Shown piece by piece: positions 45,692-53,956 of a DNA stretch of 64,000 bases. The first letter of the stretch is position 1. The number at the start of each line of letters is the position of its first letter. The stretch spans positions 2,232,001 to 2,296,000 of the forward strand of contig LR778135.1 of assembly GCA_902810075.1 (NCBI GenBank). Reading direction: 5' to 3'. The translations under genes and the position numbers were made by a program. Under the pieces are notes generated by a model, which did no database searches, was not told the origin of the DNA, and saw only the letters and a program-made list of their open reading frames with translations. The stretch comes from Ruminococcaceae bacterium BL-6. Lineage in GTDB: Bacteria > Bacillota > Clostridia > Oscillospirales > Acutalibacteraceae.

Positions 45692-46696
45692 CTATTTGAT
45701 GGCTCCCGCCTTCTTGTACATTTCAATGTACTGCTCGACATTGTCCTTGTTGACGAGCGGGGCGTCGATCTTCGTATCGATCTGGGTTTCCGCCCCCGTC
45801 AGAAGCTTGTTCGCCGTATCCATGATCTTCGTGGCGAGATCATAGGCGCTCTGCATGCAGGTGGAGGTCATTTTCCCTTCCTGAATCAGCAGGCAGCCCT
45901 CCGCGGTGCCATCCACACCGTAAGCGAGCATCTTGGAAAACTTGGAGTTGTCTTTCACGACCTCGAGCGCGCCGGCGCACATATTGTCGTTCATGGAGAT
46001 GACGGCGTCGATCCTGTCGTTCGACTGCACCCAGTCTTCCATATATTTCATCGCTTCGTCCTTGTTCCAGTTGGCGATCTGCTCCCCGACGATCTTCACA
46101 TCCGAGCGCTTGTCGAAGAATTCCTTCTGCCAGCTGACGCGGCGCTGATCCGCGTGGAAGTTTCCGGACGGCCCCTTGAGCACAACCACATTCGCGTTCT
46201 TCGGCACCTGTTTTACCGCTTCCCGCGCATTGACGGCGGCCTGCTCGTACGGGTCGGCATCCACGGAGGAAGAGCCCTCGATTCCGCTGATCGCGGCGTT
46301 CGTCGTAATGGCCTTGATACCGGCCGCGACGATCTTTTCCACATAGGGCCTCTGTGCCTCGCCGTTGTTCGGCTGCACGATGATGCAGTCGAACTTGTTG
46401 GTGATCGCGTTTTCGATCATCGTGTTCTCTTTGTCGTCGTTGGCCTCGCCGTCAAAAATCTCCAGCGATATGCTGGGGTATTTCGCCGCTTCATCCTTGA
46501 CGGAATTCGCAAGCCACGCGGCGAAGGAATCGGACTGTGCCCTCGCGATGTAAGCGACCTTATACTTCTTTTCGGCGCCCGAATTCTGCGCCGCCGCGCC
46601 GGCGGACTGCCCGCCCGACGGGCCTGTGGAAGCACATCCCCCCAGCAGGGCGGCTGTGAGCGCCAGAGACAAGATAACCGGGAATTTCTTTTTCAT
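45692..46696 (-). CDS. Sugar ABC transporter substrate-binding lipoprotein
   Basis: RbsB/XylF-type binding protein, 334 aa. A lipoprotein signal ends LLGGC (lipobox, cysteine at residue 21), followed by a short Gly/Ser linker. The periplasmic-binding-protein type I fold shows VAYIARAQSDSFAAWLANSV at the start, CIIVQPN, and VISMNDNMCAGALE later. It works with the adjacent permease and ATPase. Ligand likely a pentose or pentitol from context. Confidence 0.9.
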   Translation of the reverse strand: MKKKFPVILSLALTAALLGGCASTGPSGGQSAGAAAQNSGAEKKYKVAYIARAQSDSFAAWLANSVKDEAAKYPSISLEIFDGEANDDKENTMIENAITNKFDCIIVQPNNGEAQRPYVEKIVAAGIKAITTNAAISGIEGSSSVDADPYEQAAVNAREAVKQVPKNANVVVLKGPSGNFHADQRRVSWQKEFFDKRSDVKIVGEQIANWNKDEAMKYMEDWVQSNDRIDAVISMNDNMCAGALEVVKDNSKFSKMLAYGVDGTAEGCLLIQEGKMTSTCMQSAYDLATKIMDTANKLLTGAETQIDTKIDAPLVNKDNVEQYIEMYKKAGAIK

Positions 46697-46778
46697 TTTA
46701 CTCTTCTCCTTTTTAAAAAATATTCTGAACCGACAATATGATAAAAACTGCCTGCAGCATTTTCATTTAAGATAGAAT

Positions 46779-46852
46779 CTGCTTTCTCTCCGCCCACACT
46801 CCGAGGCGTGGAAAAGGCAGATCCGGTACGCAATCATAAGCGGAATTGCCGC
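46779..46852. repeat. Dispersed hairpin-plus-tail repeat, copy C
   Basis: A 16-nt stem (46779-46794 with 46805-46820) with two mismatches, then ATCCGGTA and a 24-nt tail (46829-46852). The tail is identical to the reverse complement of 20523-20546. It lies between the permease and binding-protein genes. Confidence 0.75.
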
Positions 46853-46878
46853 AGACAAATGCGAAACCCGTTGACCCA

Positions 46879-47991
46879 TCAAACATCCCGCGTGTTTCCC
46901 GCCGAAGCCTTCTCCTTTTTTTCGATTTCAGGGTTCTGCTCCGGATTTTCCTCTTCTTCGTGTTCTTTCGTTTCTTCCCGCCTGCCTTTTCCTTTCTTTC
47001 CTCCCTGATTTTCAATGCTGCCGAGCCGGCTGTTCGTTTTGCGGGTCTTTGCCCAGATGTCGTAGATGACCGCGATTGCGATGATGAAGCCGCGTACGAT
47101 CTGCTGCAGATAGGAATCCACGCCCTTCAGATTCATGATATTGTCCAGGAACCCGACGATGAACGCGCCGGCGAGCGTGCCGGGCGCGGTGCCGACGCCG
47201 CCGGAGAAGCTGGTTCCGCCGATGATCGCGGCCGTCAGCGCCTGGGTTTCATAATCCTTCGCACCGTTCGGGAGACCGGCGTTGACGCGGGACATAAAAA
47301 TGATCCCAGCGATGCCGACCAGCAGGCCGTTCAGAAGGAACGCCTTGTATTTCACGCGGGCCACATTGATTCCGGAAGCGACCGCGGCCTCTTCGTTTCC
47401 GCCGATCGCGTAAAGGGAGCGCCCGAACCGGGTGTGCCTCAAGGTGTACCAAGTGATGACCGTGATGACGATCAGAAAGATGATCGGGGTGGGAAGCCCG
47501 TATACACTGCCCTGCCCTATCTTTGTAAATTTCCCGAGCTGAAGGATGTTCTGGCCTTTCGTAAAAAGCAGGGCCGCGCCGCGCGCCATGGCCTGCATGG
47601 CCAGGGTGGCGATAAAAGCGGGCGCCTTGAACGTCGTGACCATGACGGCGTTGAGCAGGTTGCAGAACAGGCTGACCAGTATGCCGACCAGAAACGCCAC
47701 CAGAATGGAATTCGTCGCCTTGAACGCGCTGACCGCGAGCACGCCCGAAAACGCCAGAACCGCCCCGGACGACAGGTCGAGCATCCCGCTGATGATCAGA
47801 ATGGTCTCACCGAACGCGAGAATCGTCGTGACGGCGAGCTGCCTGGAAATATTGGTCAGGTTCGTCGCGGAAAGAAAATTCGGGCTTGCAAACGAACAGA
47901 TTAAAAACAGTGCAAATACCGCGAGAAAAATGCTGTATTTTTTCTTGACCGCGGACCAGATACGATTTTCGCCATATGTACTTGTTTGCAT
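46879..47991 (-). CDS. Sugar ABC transporter permease (RbsC family)
   Basis: Inner-membrane permease, 370 aa, about ten helices. Family blocks: GMLDLSSGAVLAFSGVLA near the N-terminus, YAIGGNEEAAVASGI and GGTSFSGGVGTAPGTLAGA towards the C-terminus. The last 45 residues (from GGKKGKGRREE on) are a hydrophilic lysine/glutamate tail that RbsC proteins usually lack. The ATG follows the ATPase stop directly (TAAATG). Confidence 0.92.
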   Translation of the reverse strand: MQTSTYGENRIWSAVKKKYSIFLAVFALFLICSFASPNFLSATNLTNISRQLAVTTILAFGETILIISGMLDLSSGAVLAFSGVLAVSAFKATNSILVAFLVGILVSLFCNLLNAVMVTTFKAPAFIATLAMQAMARGAALLFTKGQNILQLGKFTKIGQGSVYGLPTPIIFLIVITVITWYTLRHTRFGRSLYAIGGNEEAAVASGINVARVKYKAFLLNGLLVGIAGIIFMSRVNAGLPNGAKDYETQALTAAIIGGTSFSGGVGTAPGTLAGAFIVGFLDNIMNLKGVDSYLQQIVRGFIIAIAVIYDIWAKTRKTNSRLGSIENQGGKKGKGRREETKEHEEEENPEQNPEIEKKEKASAGNTRDV

Positions 47992-49500
47992 TTACTCCAC
48001 CTCATCCTTTAAAACGCCCGTTGCGTATTTCATAATCAGCTCCTGGGAAAACGAACCGCGTTCGATCTCCCCGGCAATCCTGCCCTGATTCATGATATAG
48101 ATGCGGTCGCACATCCCGATCAGCTCCGGCAGTTCCGAAGAGACCATCAGAACCGCTTTGCGCTCCCGGACCAGACCGGTGATCAGCTTGTAGATCTCGT
48201 ATTTCGCGCCCACATCGATTCCCCTTGTGGGTTCATCCAAAATCAGAATATCCGGATTGCAGATCATCCATTTTGCAAGGACGATTTTCTGCTGATTTCC
48301 ACCGCTCAGCGACTCGATCGGTGTTTCCAGCGAAGGGGTCTTCACCCTCAGCTTTCCGAAAATGTCCTGAACCATTTTGTGCTCTTTGTTTTTATGCAGC
48401 CTGCCGTGGTAAAAAATCGATTTTAAATTGGAAAGCGTCGTGTTTTCCTCAACGCTTCTGATCGGAATGATCCCGAACCTTCTGCGGTCCTCCGACAGCA
48501 TGACCATTTTATTCCGTATGCTGTCCCTGACGTTTTTAATCTGCACCGGCTTTCCCCTGATCTTCACTGTTCCGGAGGAAACGGGATCCAGCCCGAACAA
48601 GGAACGCATGACTTCCGTTCTTCCCGCGCCCATCAGCCCCGCGAAACCGACGATCTCCCCTTCGTTCAGATGAAAGCCAACGTCCCGGAAAACGCCGTTC
48701 CGGGTAAGATTTTCCACATCGAGAAGCCGTTCTCCGATCGGCACCTTTTCTTTCGGATAATTGCTGGACAGCTTTCTTCCCACCATCAGGGTAATGACCG
48801 CATCGATATCGAGCTCCTCCTTCGGCTTGGAAGCCACCACGGCCCCGTCGCGCAGAATCGTAATGTCATCCGCGATCTGAAAGACCTCGTCGAGCTTGTG
48901 GGAGATGTAAATGATCGAGACCCCACGTTTTTTCAATTCCCTGATCTTTTCAAAAAGGAGCTTCACTTCCCGGTTGGTAATCGCGGAAGTGGGTTCATCC
49001 ATGATGATGATCTGCGAATCGCGGGAAACGGCCTTGATGATTTCCAGCATCTGAATATCCGAAACCGTCAGATATTTCAGCGGCATATCCGGCGGGTAGG
49101 AAAGATTTTCGGATTTCAGCAGTTCCAGCGTGCGCTTTCTGATTTCCGCCCAGTCCACCTTCTTCAGCCGGCTGACCGGCCAGTTTGCCAAAAACAGATT
49201 CTCCTCCACCGTCATTTCGGGGACGTAGTTCATTTCCTGAAAAATCATGGAAATCCCCAGGCTTCGCGCCTGAATGGGGTTCGCGATTTTTACCGGCTTT
49301 TCGTCGATGAAAATCTGTCCCGCATCCGGCTGATAAATTCCGTTGATGATTTTCATCAACGTCGATTTTCCGGCCCCATTCTCCCCGCACAAGACGTGCA
49401 CGGTCCCTTTTCTGACCGCAAAATCGATCTGATCCAGCGCTTTTACGCCGGGGAAGGACTTTTCGATCTTGGATGCCCGCAATTTAATGATTGGTTCCAT
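47992..49500 (-). CDS. Sugar ABC transporter ATPase (two nucleotide-binding domains)
   Basis: RbsA/XylG-type double ATPase, 502 aa. First domain: Walker A GENGAGKSTL (about residues 38-47) and Walker B IIIMDEPTSAI. Second domain: degenerate P-loop GLMGAGRTEVM, signature LSGGNQQK, Walker B ILILDEPTRGID. GGGAGG precedes the ATG by 6 nt. First gene of the transport operon. Confidence 0.94.
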   Translation of the reverse strand: MEPIIKLRASKIEKSFPGVKALDQIDFAVRKGTVHVLCGENGAGKSTLMKIINGIYQPDAGQIFIDEKPVKIANPIQARSLGISMIFQEMNYVPEMTVEENLFLANWPVSRLKKVDWAEIRKRTLELLKSENLSYPPDMPLKYLTVSDIQMLEIIKAVSRDSQIIIMDEPTSAITNREVKLLFEKIRELKKRGVSIIYISHKLDEVFQIADDITILRDGAVVASKPKEELDIDAVITLMVGRKLSSNYPKEKVPIGERLLDVENLTRNGVFRDVGFHLNEGEIVGFAGLMGAGRTEVMRSLFGLDPVSSGTVKIRGKPVQIKNVRDSIRNKMVMLSEDRRRFGIIPIRSVEENTTLSNLKSIFYHGRLHKNKEHKMVQDIFGKLRVKTPSLETPIESLSGGNQQKIVLAKWMICNPDILILDEPTRGIDVGAKYEIYKLITGLVRERKAVLMVSSELPELIGMCDRIYIMNQGRIAGEIERGSFSQELIMKYATGVLKDEVE

Positions 49501-49610
49501 ACCATACCTCCCGAAATCATGACCTTTCGTCTATTTCCGCCATGATAATTATTTCTCAAACTTTAAGCAATTATTTTATGCTAAGTCTTTTGTAAAAATT
49601 ATTTAATAAG

Positions 49611-49638
49611 ATAATAACACTTTTTTATTCAAAGTCAA
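49611..49638 (-). promoter_or_regulatory. Promoter of the transporter/dehydrogenase/xylulokinase operon
   Basis: Minus strand: TTGACT (49633-49638), 16 nt, TATTAT (49611-49616). The leader of about 100 nt is AT-rich. Upstream, near 49698-49720, is an imperfect dyad (GTCTAAATAGCTAAAC) that could be the ROK operator. Confidence 0.7.
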
Positions 49639-49720
49639 TATAAAAATAAAATATTCCTTAATTTTTTTATATTGTTGTTAAAACTATCTAAAATATGCCG
49701 ACTGGTTTAGCTATTTAGAC

Positions 49721-49758
49721 AAAAAAGAAGACCGGTCCTTACAGAACCGATCTTCTTT
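49721..49758 (-). terminator. Terminator upstream of the ROK gene's neighbour operon
   Basis: On the minus strand, AAGAAGATCGGTTC pairs with GGACCGGTCTTCTT around a short loop, followed by TTTTTT. It ends ROK-gene transcription before the transporter promoter. Confidence 0.85.
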
Positions 49759-49777
49759 GCCCAACAGAATTTCATTC

Positions 49778-50911
49778 TTAAATATTGTCAATGAACTTTT
49801 TGATGTGCATCAGCGCCGCACCCACGGCGATGGATTCCAGCTTATAGCTGCACGGCTTCAGATAGGAGCCATCCACTTCAAACGTATTGCGTTTTGCAAC
49901 CATATCCCGAATGACGTCGATATATTCGTCAATGTAGCTCCCCACATATCCCCCGAGAATGACATTGCAGTCAAACAGCATTCTCAGGTTATTGATAGTG
50001 AGGGCAAGGTGATAGAGGTATTCCTTCCAGATTTCCGTCTGGGGTTCGCTTCCGGCACGCAGCAGGGAAAAGAATTCCGAAATGTTTCCATGGGAGCTTT
50101 CCGACAGAATCCGGGCAGAGCAGTAGGCATCCACACATCCTTTCTGCCCGCAATAGCACTGTTTTCCCTCCGGGACGATGATCATATGGCCGAACTCCCC
50201 GCTCCGCTGGTTTTCCCCGAAATAAAGATTGTTGTCGATCAGGATCGAGCCGCCGACGCTGTCGCTGAGTGACAGATAAACCACATTGTGAATATTTTCG
50301 GAATTCCACAGCTCGGCGAATCCGGCGGCATTCGCGTCGTTATAAAGGATACAGGGATAAGGGATGTATCGGGAAAAGCTTTCGCAGGTGCCGCCGGTAA
50401 ACCCAAGCACAGGCGAATAAACCACAGTCTGGTTGTCGTCAGATAAAATGCCTGGAACCGCGATGCCGACCCCGCAGATTTTTCGGCCGTCGATTTTTGC
50501 TTCCTCCACAAATTGATGGATCAGATCCCCAAGCCCCCTGAAATAATCCTCCGAATTTTCGAACTGCCTTCTGATCCGCGCGTTGCGGATCACCTGTCCT
50601 CCCAAATTGATCAGCACGATGCCGATGTGATTTCTGGTGATATCCAAACCCACTGCAAAACACGCGTTGCTATTATAGGAAATGGCCTTCGCCTTCCTTC
50701 CCCCGGTCGATTCGAATTGACCGTCCTCCAGAATGAGTCCCCGGCTAAAAAGCTCCTTCAAATTCTGTGTCACCGTCGGCAGGCTCATATTCAGCGCATA
50801 GGCGATATCCTGCTTGGAAAGCTGGCCGTTCCGGTAGATATAATCAAAAATCAGGCTTTTATTCATTTTTCTGACTTCGATATTGCTGGCTTTTTGATTC
50901 ATCATTTTCAT
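49778..50911 (-). CDS. ROK-family transcriptional repressor (XylR/NagC type)
   Basis: Sugar-responsive repressor, 377 aa. The N-terminal winged helix (KSLIFDYIYRNGQLSKQDIA, then LNMSLPTVTQNLKEL) is followed by a ROK kinase-like sensor domain. Zinc-binding cysteines are in CYCGQKGCVDAYC. The glucokinase-like ATP loop is not canonical, as in ROK regulators. Adjacent to and upstream of the pentose/polyol operon on the same strand, separated by a terminator, so it most likely controls that operon. The start could be the first or third codon. Confidence 0.9.
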   Translation of the reverse strand: MKMMNQKASNIEVRKMNKSLIFDYIYRNGQLSKQDIAYALNMSLPTVTQNLKELFSRGLILEDGQFESTGGRKAKAISYNSNACFAVGLDITRNHIGIVLINLGGQVIRNARIRRQFENSEDYFRGLGDLIHQFVEEAKIDGRKICGVGIAVPGILSDDNQTVVYSPVLGFTGGTCESFSRYIPYPCILYNDANAAGFAELWNSENIHNVVYLSLSDSVGGSILIDNNLYFGENQRSGEFGHMIIVPEGKQCYCGQKGCVDAYCSARILSESSHGNISEFFSLLRAGSEPQTEIWKEYLYHLALTINNLRMLFDCNVILGGYVGSYIDEYIDVIRDMVAKRNTFEVDGSYLKPCSYKLESIAVGAALMHIKKFIDNI

Positions 50912-51257
50912 TCATTCTCTCTTTTTAAATTACTTTTATGAATCTAGTTTAATATAAGCAAAAAAATTTTTCAATACCTTGAATCCATTTCTTCTGATTT
51001 TTTATTCTCCGGCGCGAAAGAAGGACCCGTAGCGGATAGGAATATGCAGAAGTATCCTCCGCTTCTGCATAGTAGAGCTCAATAAGCAGACTTCATTTTC
51101 AAGCATATTCTATCACCTTCCATCAATTTACTCAACGGATTTTTGTCAATACGAGAAGAAAGCGCTTCATCAACAAAGAAAAAACTAGATGATTTGTTCA
51201 AAGCTTATCCAAAAATTTATTAATAATAACAAAGCACTGCTTTTTTAAGATTTTCTC
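50912..51257. other. Non-coding region before the element
   Basis: No supported gene. There is one notable 9-bp hairpin at 51043-51070 (ATGCAGAAG with CTTCTGCAT). An overlapping alternative pairing (GCGGA near 51032 with the complement near 51058) is mutually exclusive with it. Composition becomes AT-rich towards the right. Confidence 0.45.
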
Positions 51258-51286
51258 TTGCAAAAGGGGCCTAATTATGATATTAT
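51258..51286 (+). promoter_or_regulatory. Promoter in front of the truncated tRNA
   Basis: TTGCAA (51258-51263), 17 nt, TATTAT (51281-51286). It ends 23 nt before the tRNA-like 5' fragment, the usual distance for a tRNA gene promoter. Confidence 0.7.
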
Positions 51287-51309
51287 TTTAGACGCGGTTT
51301 AAAAACTAT

Positions 51310-51331
51310 GGGGTATTAGCTCAGCTGGGAG
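51310..51331 (+). pseudogene. 5' fragment of a tRNA-Ala gene
   Basis: Twenty-two nt (GGGGTATTAGCTCAGCTGGG plus AG) match the acceptor arm, D-stem and D-loop of bacterial tRNA-Ala genes, then homology stops. The stop falls in an inverted repeat AGCTGG-gagt-CCAGCT (51323-51338). It resembles a chromosomal tRNA cut by integration. Identity as Ala is inferred from this 5' part only. Confidence 0.6.
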
Positions 51332-51392
51332 TCCAGCTTACCCATTTATTATATACCATATTATCTGATCAAAAAAAACTATAATTTTGATC

Positions 51393-51421
51393 TTTACAAA
51401 TTGAACAACGTATGTTATAAT
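51393..51421 (+). promoter_or_regulatory. Promoter of the intact tRNA-Ala
   Basis: TTTACA (51393-51398), 17 nt, TATAAT (51416-51421), 15 nt before the tRNA. Strong. Confidence 0.85.
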
Positions 51422-51435
51422 GGCTTTCGTTGTTT

Positions 51436-51511
51436 GGGGGCGTAGCTCAGTTGGGAGAGTGTCTGACTGGCAGTCAGAAGGTCGAGAGTTCGAATCTCTT
51501 CGTCTCCACCA
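51436..51511 (+). tRNA. tRNA-Ala (anticodon GGC)
   Basis: A complete 76-nt cloverleaf. Acceptor GGGGGCG pairs with CGTCTCC (two G-T wobbles), D-stem GCTC, anticodon stem TCTGA/TCAGA with loop CTGGCAG, T-stem GAGAG/CTCTT with TTCGAAT loop, and an encoded CCA end. Anticodon GGC reads GCC and GCU. It lies just inside the AT-rich element, with its own promoter and a terminator 10 nt downstream. Confidence 0.95.
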
Positions 51512-51520
51512 TATATAATA

Positions 51521-51555
51521 AAAAGGTAGTAGATTATCGGTCTACTACCTTTTTT
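51521..51555. terminator. Bidirectional terminator shared by tRNA-Ala and recombinase
   Basis: AAAAGGTAGTAGA pairs with TCTACTACCTTTT around a 7-nt loop, with T-runs on both strands. The left arm lies after the tRNA. The right arm encodes the last codons of the recombinase. Confidence 0.88.
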
Positions 51556-53192
51556 GTTTCGTTACAATATAAATCTATAAATGAAGATATATCTTCGTTG
51601 AATGTAATATCTATTCTATCTTTATATACAATAATTTTATTTATGATTAATCTTAAAAGCATTTTCTTTTTATTGAAATCAAGTTGTTTAAGAAACGAAT
51701 CCCAATTTTTTATAACATCCTTAATTGTACGTTTATAATGTTCGGTATTTTGAACATTATTAAATTGTTTTTTTAATTCTTCTTTTTGTTGTATTAAAGA
51801 TTTAATTTTTTCTTCTTTATCACTTATCAATGAAGATAAAGTTTTAGAATCAAAAACACTTTCGCCCATAAGGCTTTTAGATATTTCTTGCAATAAAACA
51901 TTTTTTTCTTTTTTTTCTTGTGATATTTTACGTTCAATTATATTTAACTTCTGTTTAGAATGTTGCACGTTGTTAGTTTTAAAATTGCGGTCATTAAGTT
52001 CTATGGAATATAATTTAAACCAATGCTGATAAATTTGATTCAATACAGTTTTTTCAATTATTGGCGCACTATAAATGGTTTGTCCCTGACATTCAATACA
52101 CTTACTTGCTTTACCTGAACATCTGTATTTTGTATATTTGTATTGTTTTGTATGATCTTTATTCCATTTATAATTGTAAGTTGTTGTTAATGGACTCCTA
52201 CAATAACCACAAAATATTTTACCTACAAAAAGGCATGGTGATTTTGTAACTTTATTTTGCACATTACTTAATCTTGTATTCTTATTATTTTGTATAACGT
52301 CTTGTGTTTCTTTCCATTGCTTTTCTGAAATAATAGCAAGTTCTTCAAGCTTCTTGTCTGACAATATCCAATCTTCTTTTGGTTGATTTAAATTAGTTCC
52401 TGATTTATTACTACGTTTTCCATAAGCAGGATATCCTTTATATACTGGGTTTTTTAAAATAAATCCAATCGTTGCAGAATTCCACATTCCATTACTTAAA
52501 GATTTAATTCCTTTTTGATTTAATGCTTGTGCAATTCTTACTTTTCCAAATCCATATTGTGTAGCATAATTGAATATTTGCCTAATAACATTAGCCTGCT
52601 CTGTATCTATTTCTATTTTAAGCAATTCTTTTTTCTTTTTATTATACTTACCAGAAGGTACTAAATGATAACCATAAGGTGGTGTACCGCCATGGAACAA
52701 ACCATCGTGAGCCATTTGTTTTAGCTTAGTATCCACTCGGATAGAAGTCTTTTCGCTTTCTCCTGATGCTTGCCAAAATCTAATATAATTCATGAGCTTA
52801 TCTACATGATGTTCAAATTTTTGTTGCCCTTCTTTAGCACTCCAAACTTCTATTCCTTGCTGTGTAAACCATTCTACAACAAATGGTGTTTCATCTTCTT
52901 TTCTTCCTAATCTGTCAAACATAAAGACAAGAAGAATATCAAATTTATGATCTAAGGCGGCTTGTCTAACCTCTTGTAAAACATCTCTTTGTGCGGCATA
53001 TTTTTTATATCCGCTTACTCCTTTTTCAAAGTATTCTTTATATAATACCCAATTTTTATGTTGCTTAATAAATTCTCTACAAGCTTTTTTTTGCATGGGA
53101 ATATCTTCTTTATCAACCTGTTTTTTAGTTGATACTCTATATAAGCAAGCTACTTTTTTATAGATTTCTTCTGTTGTAAAAAAATTATCCAT
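51534..53192 (-). CDS. Large serine recombinase (integrase)
   Basis: Site-specific integrase that would insert and excise the element. N-terminal resolvase domain: catalytic serine in ACLYRVSTKKQ (Ser21), then DILLVFMFDRLGRKEDE. A recombinase domain with GTPPYGYHLV follows. Then comes a zinc-ribbon with cysteines CGYC...C...C (about residues 335-375) and a C-terminal coiled coil. Length 552 aa. The ATG at 53192 has GGAGGG 13 nt upstream, a long spacing. The 3' end overlaps the tRNA terminator. Confidence 0.92.
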   Translation of the reverse strand: MDNFFTTEEIYKKVACLYRVSTKKQVDKEDIPMQKKACREFIKQHKNWVLYKEYFEKGVSGYKKYAAQRDVLQEVRQAALDHKFDILLVFMFDRLGRKEDETPFVVEWFTQQGIEVWSAKEGQQKFEHHVDKLMNYIRFWQASGESEKTSIRVDTKLKQMAHDGLFHGGTPPYGYHLVPSGKYNKKKKELLKIEIDTEQANVIRQIFNYATQYGFGKVRIAQALNQKGIKSLSNGMWNSATIGFILKNPVYKGYPAYGKRSNKSGTNLNQPKEDWILSDKKLEELAIISEKQWKETQDVIQNNKNTRLSNVQNKVTKSPCLFVGKIFCGYCRSPLTTTYNYKWNKDHTKQYKYTKYRCSGKASKCIECQGQTIYSAPIIEKTVLNQIYQHWFKLYSIELNDRNFKTNNVQHSKQKLNIIERKISQEKKEKNVLLQEISKSLMGESVFDSKTLSSLISDKEEKIKSLIQQKEELKKQFNNVQNTEHYKRTIKDVIKNWDSFLKQLDFNKKKMLLRLIINKIIVYKDRIDITFNEDISSFIDLYCNETKKVVDR

Positions 53193-53251
53193 TTTTTTTA
53201 TTAATCCCTCCAGTTTGCTTTTATATAGTATATTACAATTAAAGAGATTAA

Positions 53252-53453
53252 TCAATATAACTCGTATATGGAATTTATTGTATTTTGAATGAACTCATCA
53301 TGTTTATCGTTAATATAATTAAAATGGATAATTACATTCATTTTTGTATCTGGATCAAACGTCGTTAAGTATTTTTCTTGATTTTTACTGTCTTGATAAA
53401 GATCATATGTAAAATTATTCTGTTTAATCGTTTTTAGATATATAAAACATCAT
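53252..53453 (-). pseudogene. Small frameshifted ORF upstream of the recombinase
   Basis: An ATGATG start with GGGGA just before it opens a frame that stops after nine codons. A second frame, shifted by one base and open for about 60 codons, continues to TGA at 53252-53254 (YLKTIKQNNFTYDLYQ near its start). Together they look like one broken small gene. This is the main content of the 53193-53521 gap besides a terminator. Confidence 0.3.
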
Positions 53454-53472
53454 TCCCCTTTTGTTTAAACTA

Positions 53473-53506
53473 AAGGCATAGCAATCAAGCTATGCCTTAT
53501 TTTTTA
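53473..53506 (+). terminator. Terminator-like hairpin after dut
   Basis: AAGGCATAGC pairs with GCTATGCCTT. On the plus strand it is followed by ATTTTTT; on the minus strand only by TTTAGTTT. It lies just beyond the dut stop. Confidence 0.6.
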
Positions 53507-53521
53507 CATTACTTTGCTAGA

Positions 53522-53956
53522 TCATCTACCAGAGCTTCCAAATCCTTTTACTCCGCGTTTTGTGTCTGTAAGTTCATTTGTTTCAATAATATCGTTAGTA
53601 AAATATGGCATAAATACGACCTGTGCAATTCTATCATAGGGATTTATAGTATAATCAATTGAACTGTTATTATGTAGTGGAACAGTGTAGTCTCCACGAT
53701 AATCACAATCGCAACATGCAACACTGTTAGCTAAATTAATACCATGTTTTGTAGCTAATCCACTTCTTGCATAAATAAATCCTGCATACCCAATAGGGAT
53801 TTCAAAAGCAAGTCCTGTAGAAATTTTAACTGTTTTTCCTGATTTAACTATGATAGGTTCGTTAATACAAGCGTATAAGTCCCAACCTGCTGAATATTCT
53901 GAACCTTTAGTAGGAATTTTTGCATTTTCATTTAACTTCTTAACTTTAATATTCAA
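53522..53956 (-). CDS. dut: dUTP diphosphatase
   Basis: Hydrolyses dUTP to dUMP, keeping uracil out of DNA and supplying the thymidylate precursor. All five trimeric dUTPase motifs are visible: SAGWDLYA, ARSGLA, CDCDYRGDY, RIAQ and RGVKGFGSSG. Length 144 aa. The start is TTG, overlapping the previous stop (TTGA), with GAGG 10 nt upstream. Confidence 0.95.
   Translation of the reverse strand: MNIKVKKLNENAKIPTKGSEYSAGWDLYACINEPIIVKSGKTVKISTGLAFEIPIGYAGFIYARSGLATKHGINLANSVACCDCDYRGDYTVPLHNNSSIDYTINPYDRIAQVVFMPYFTNDIIETNELTDTKRGVKGFGSSGR

Noticed and set aside
51001-51100. Small regulatory RNA with alternative hairpins
   Set aside because: No promoter or terminator frames the hairpin, so it was recorded only as part of the gap.
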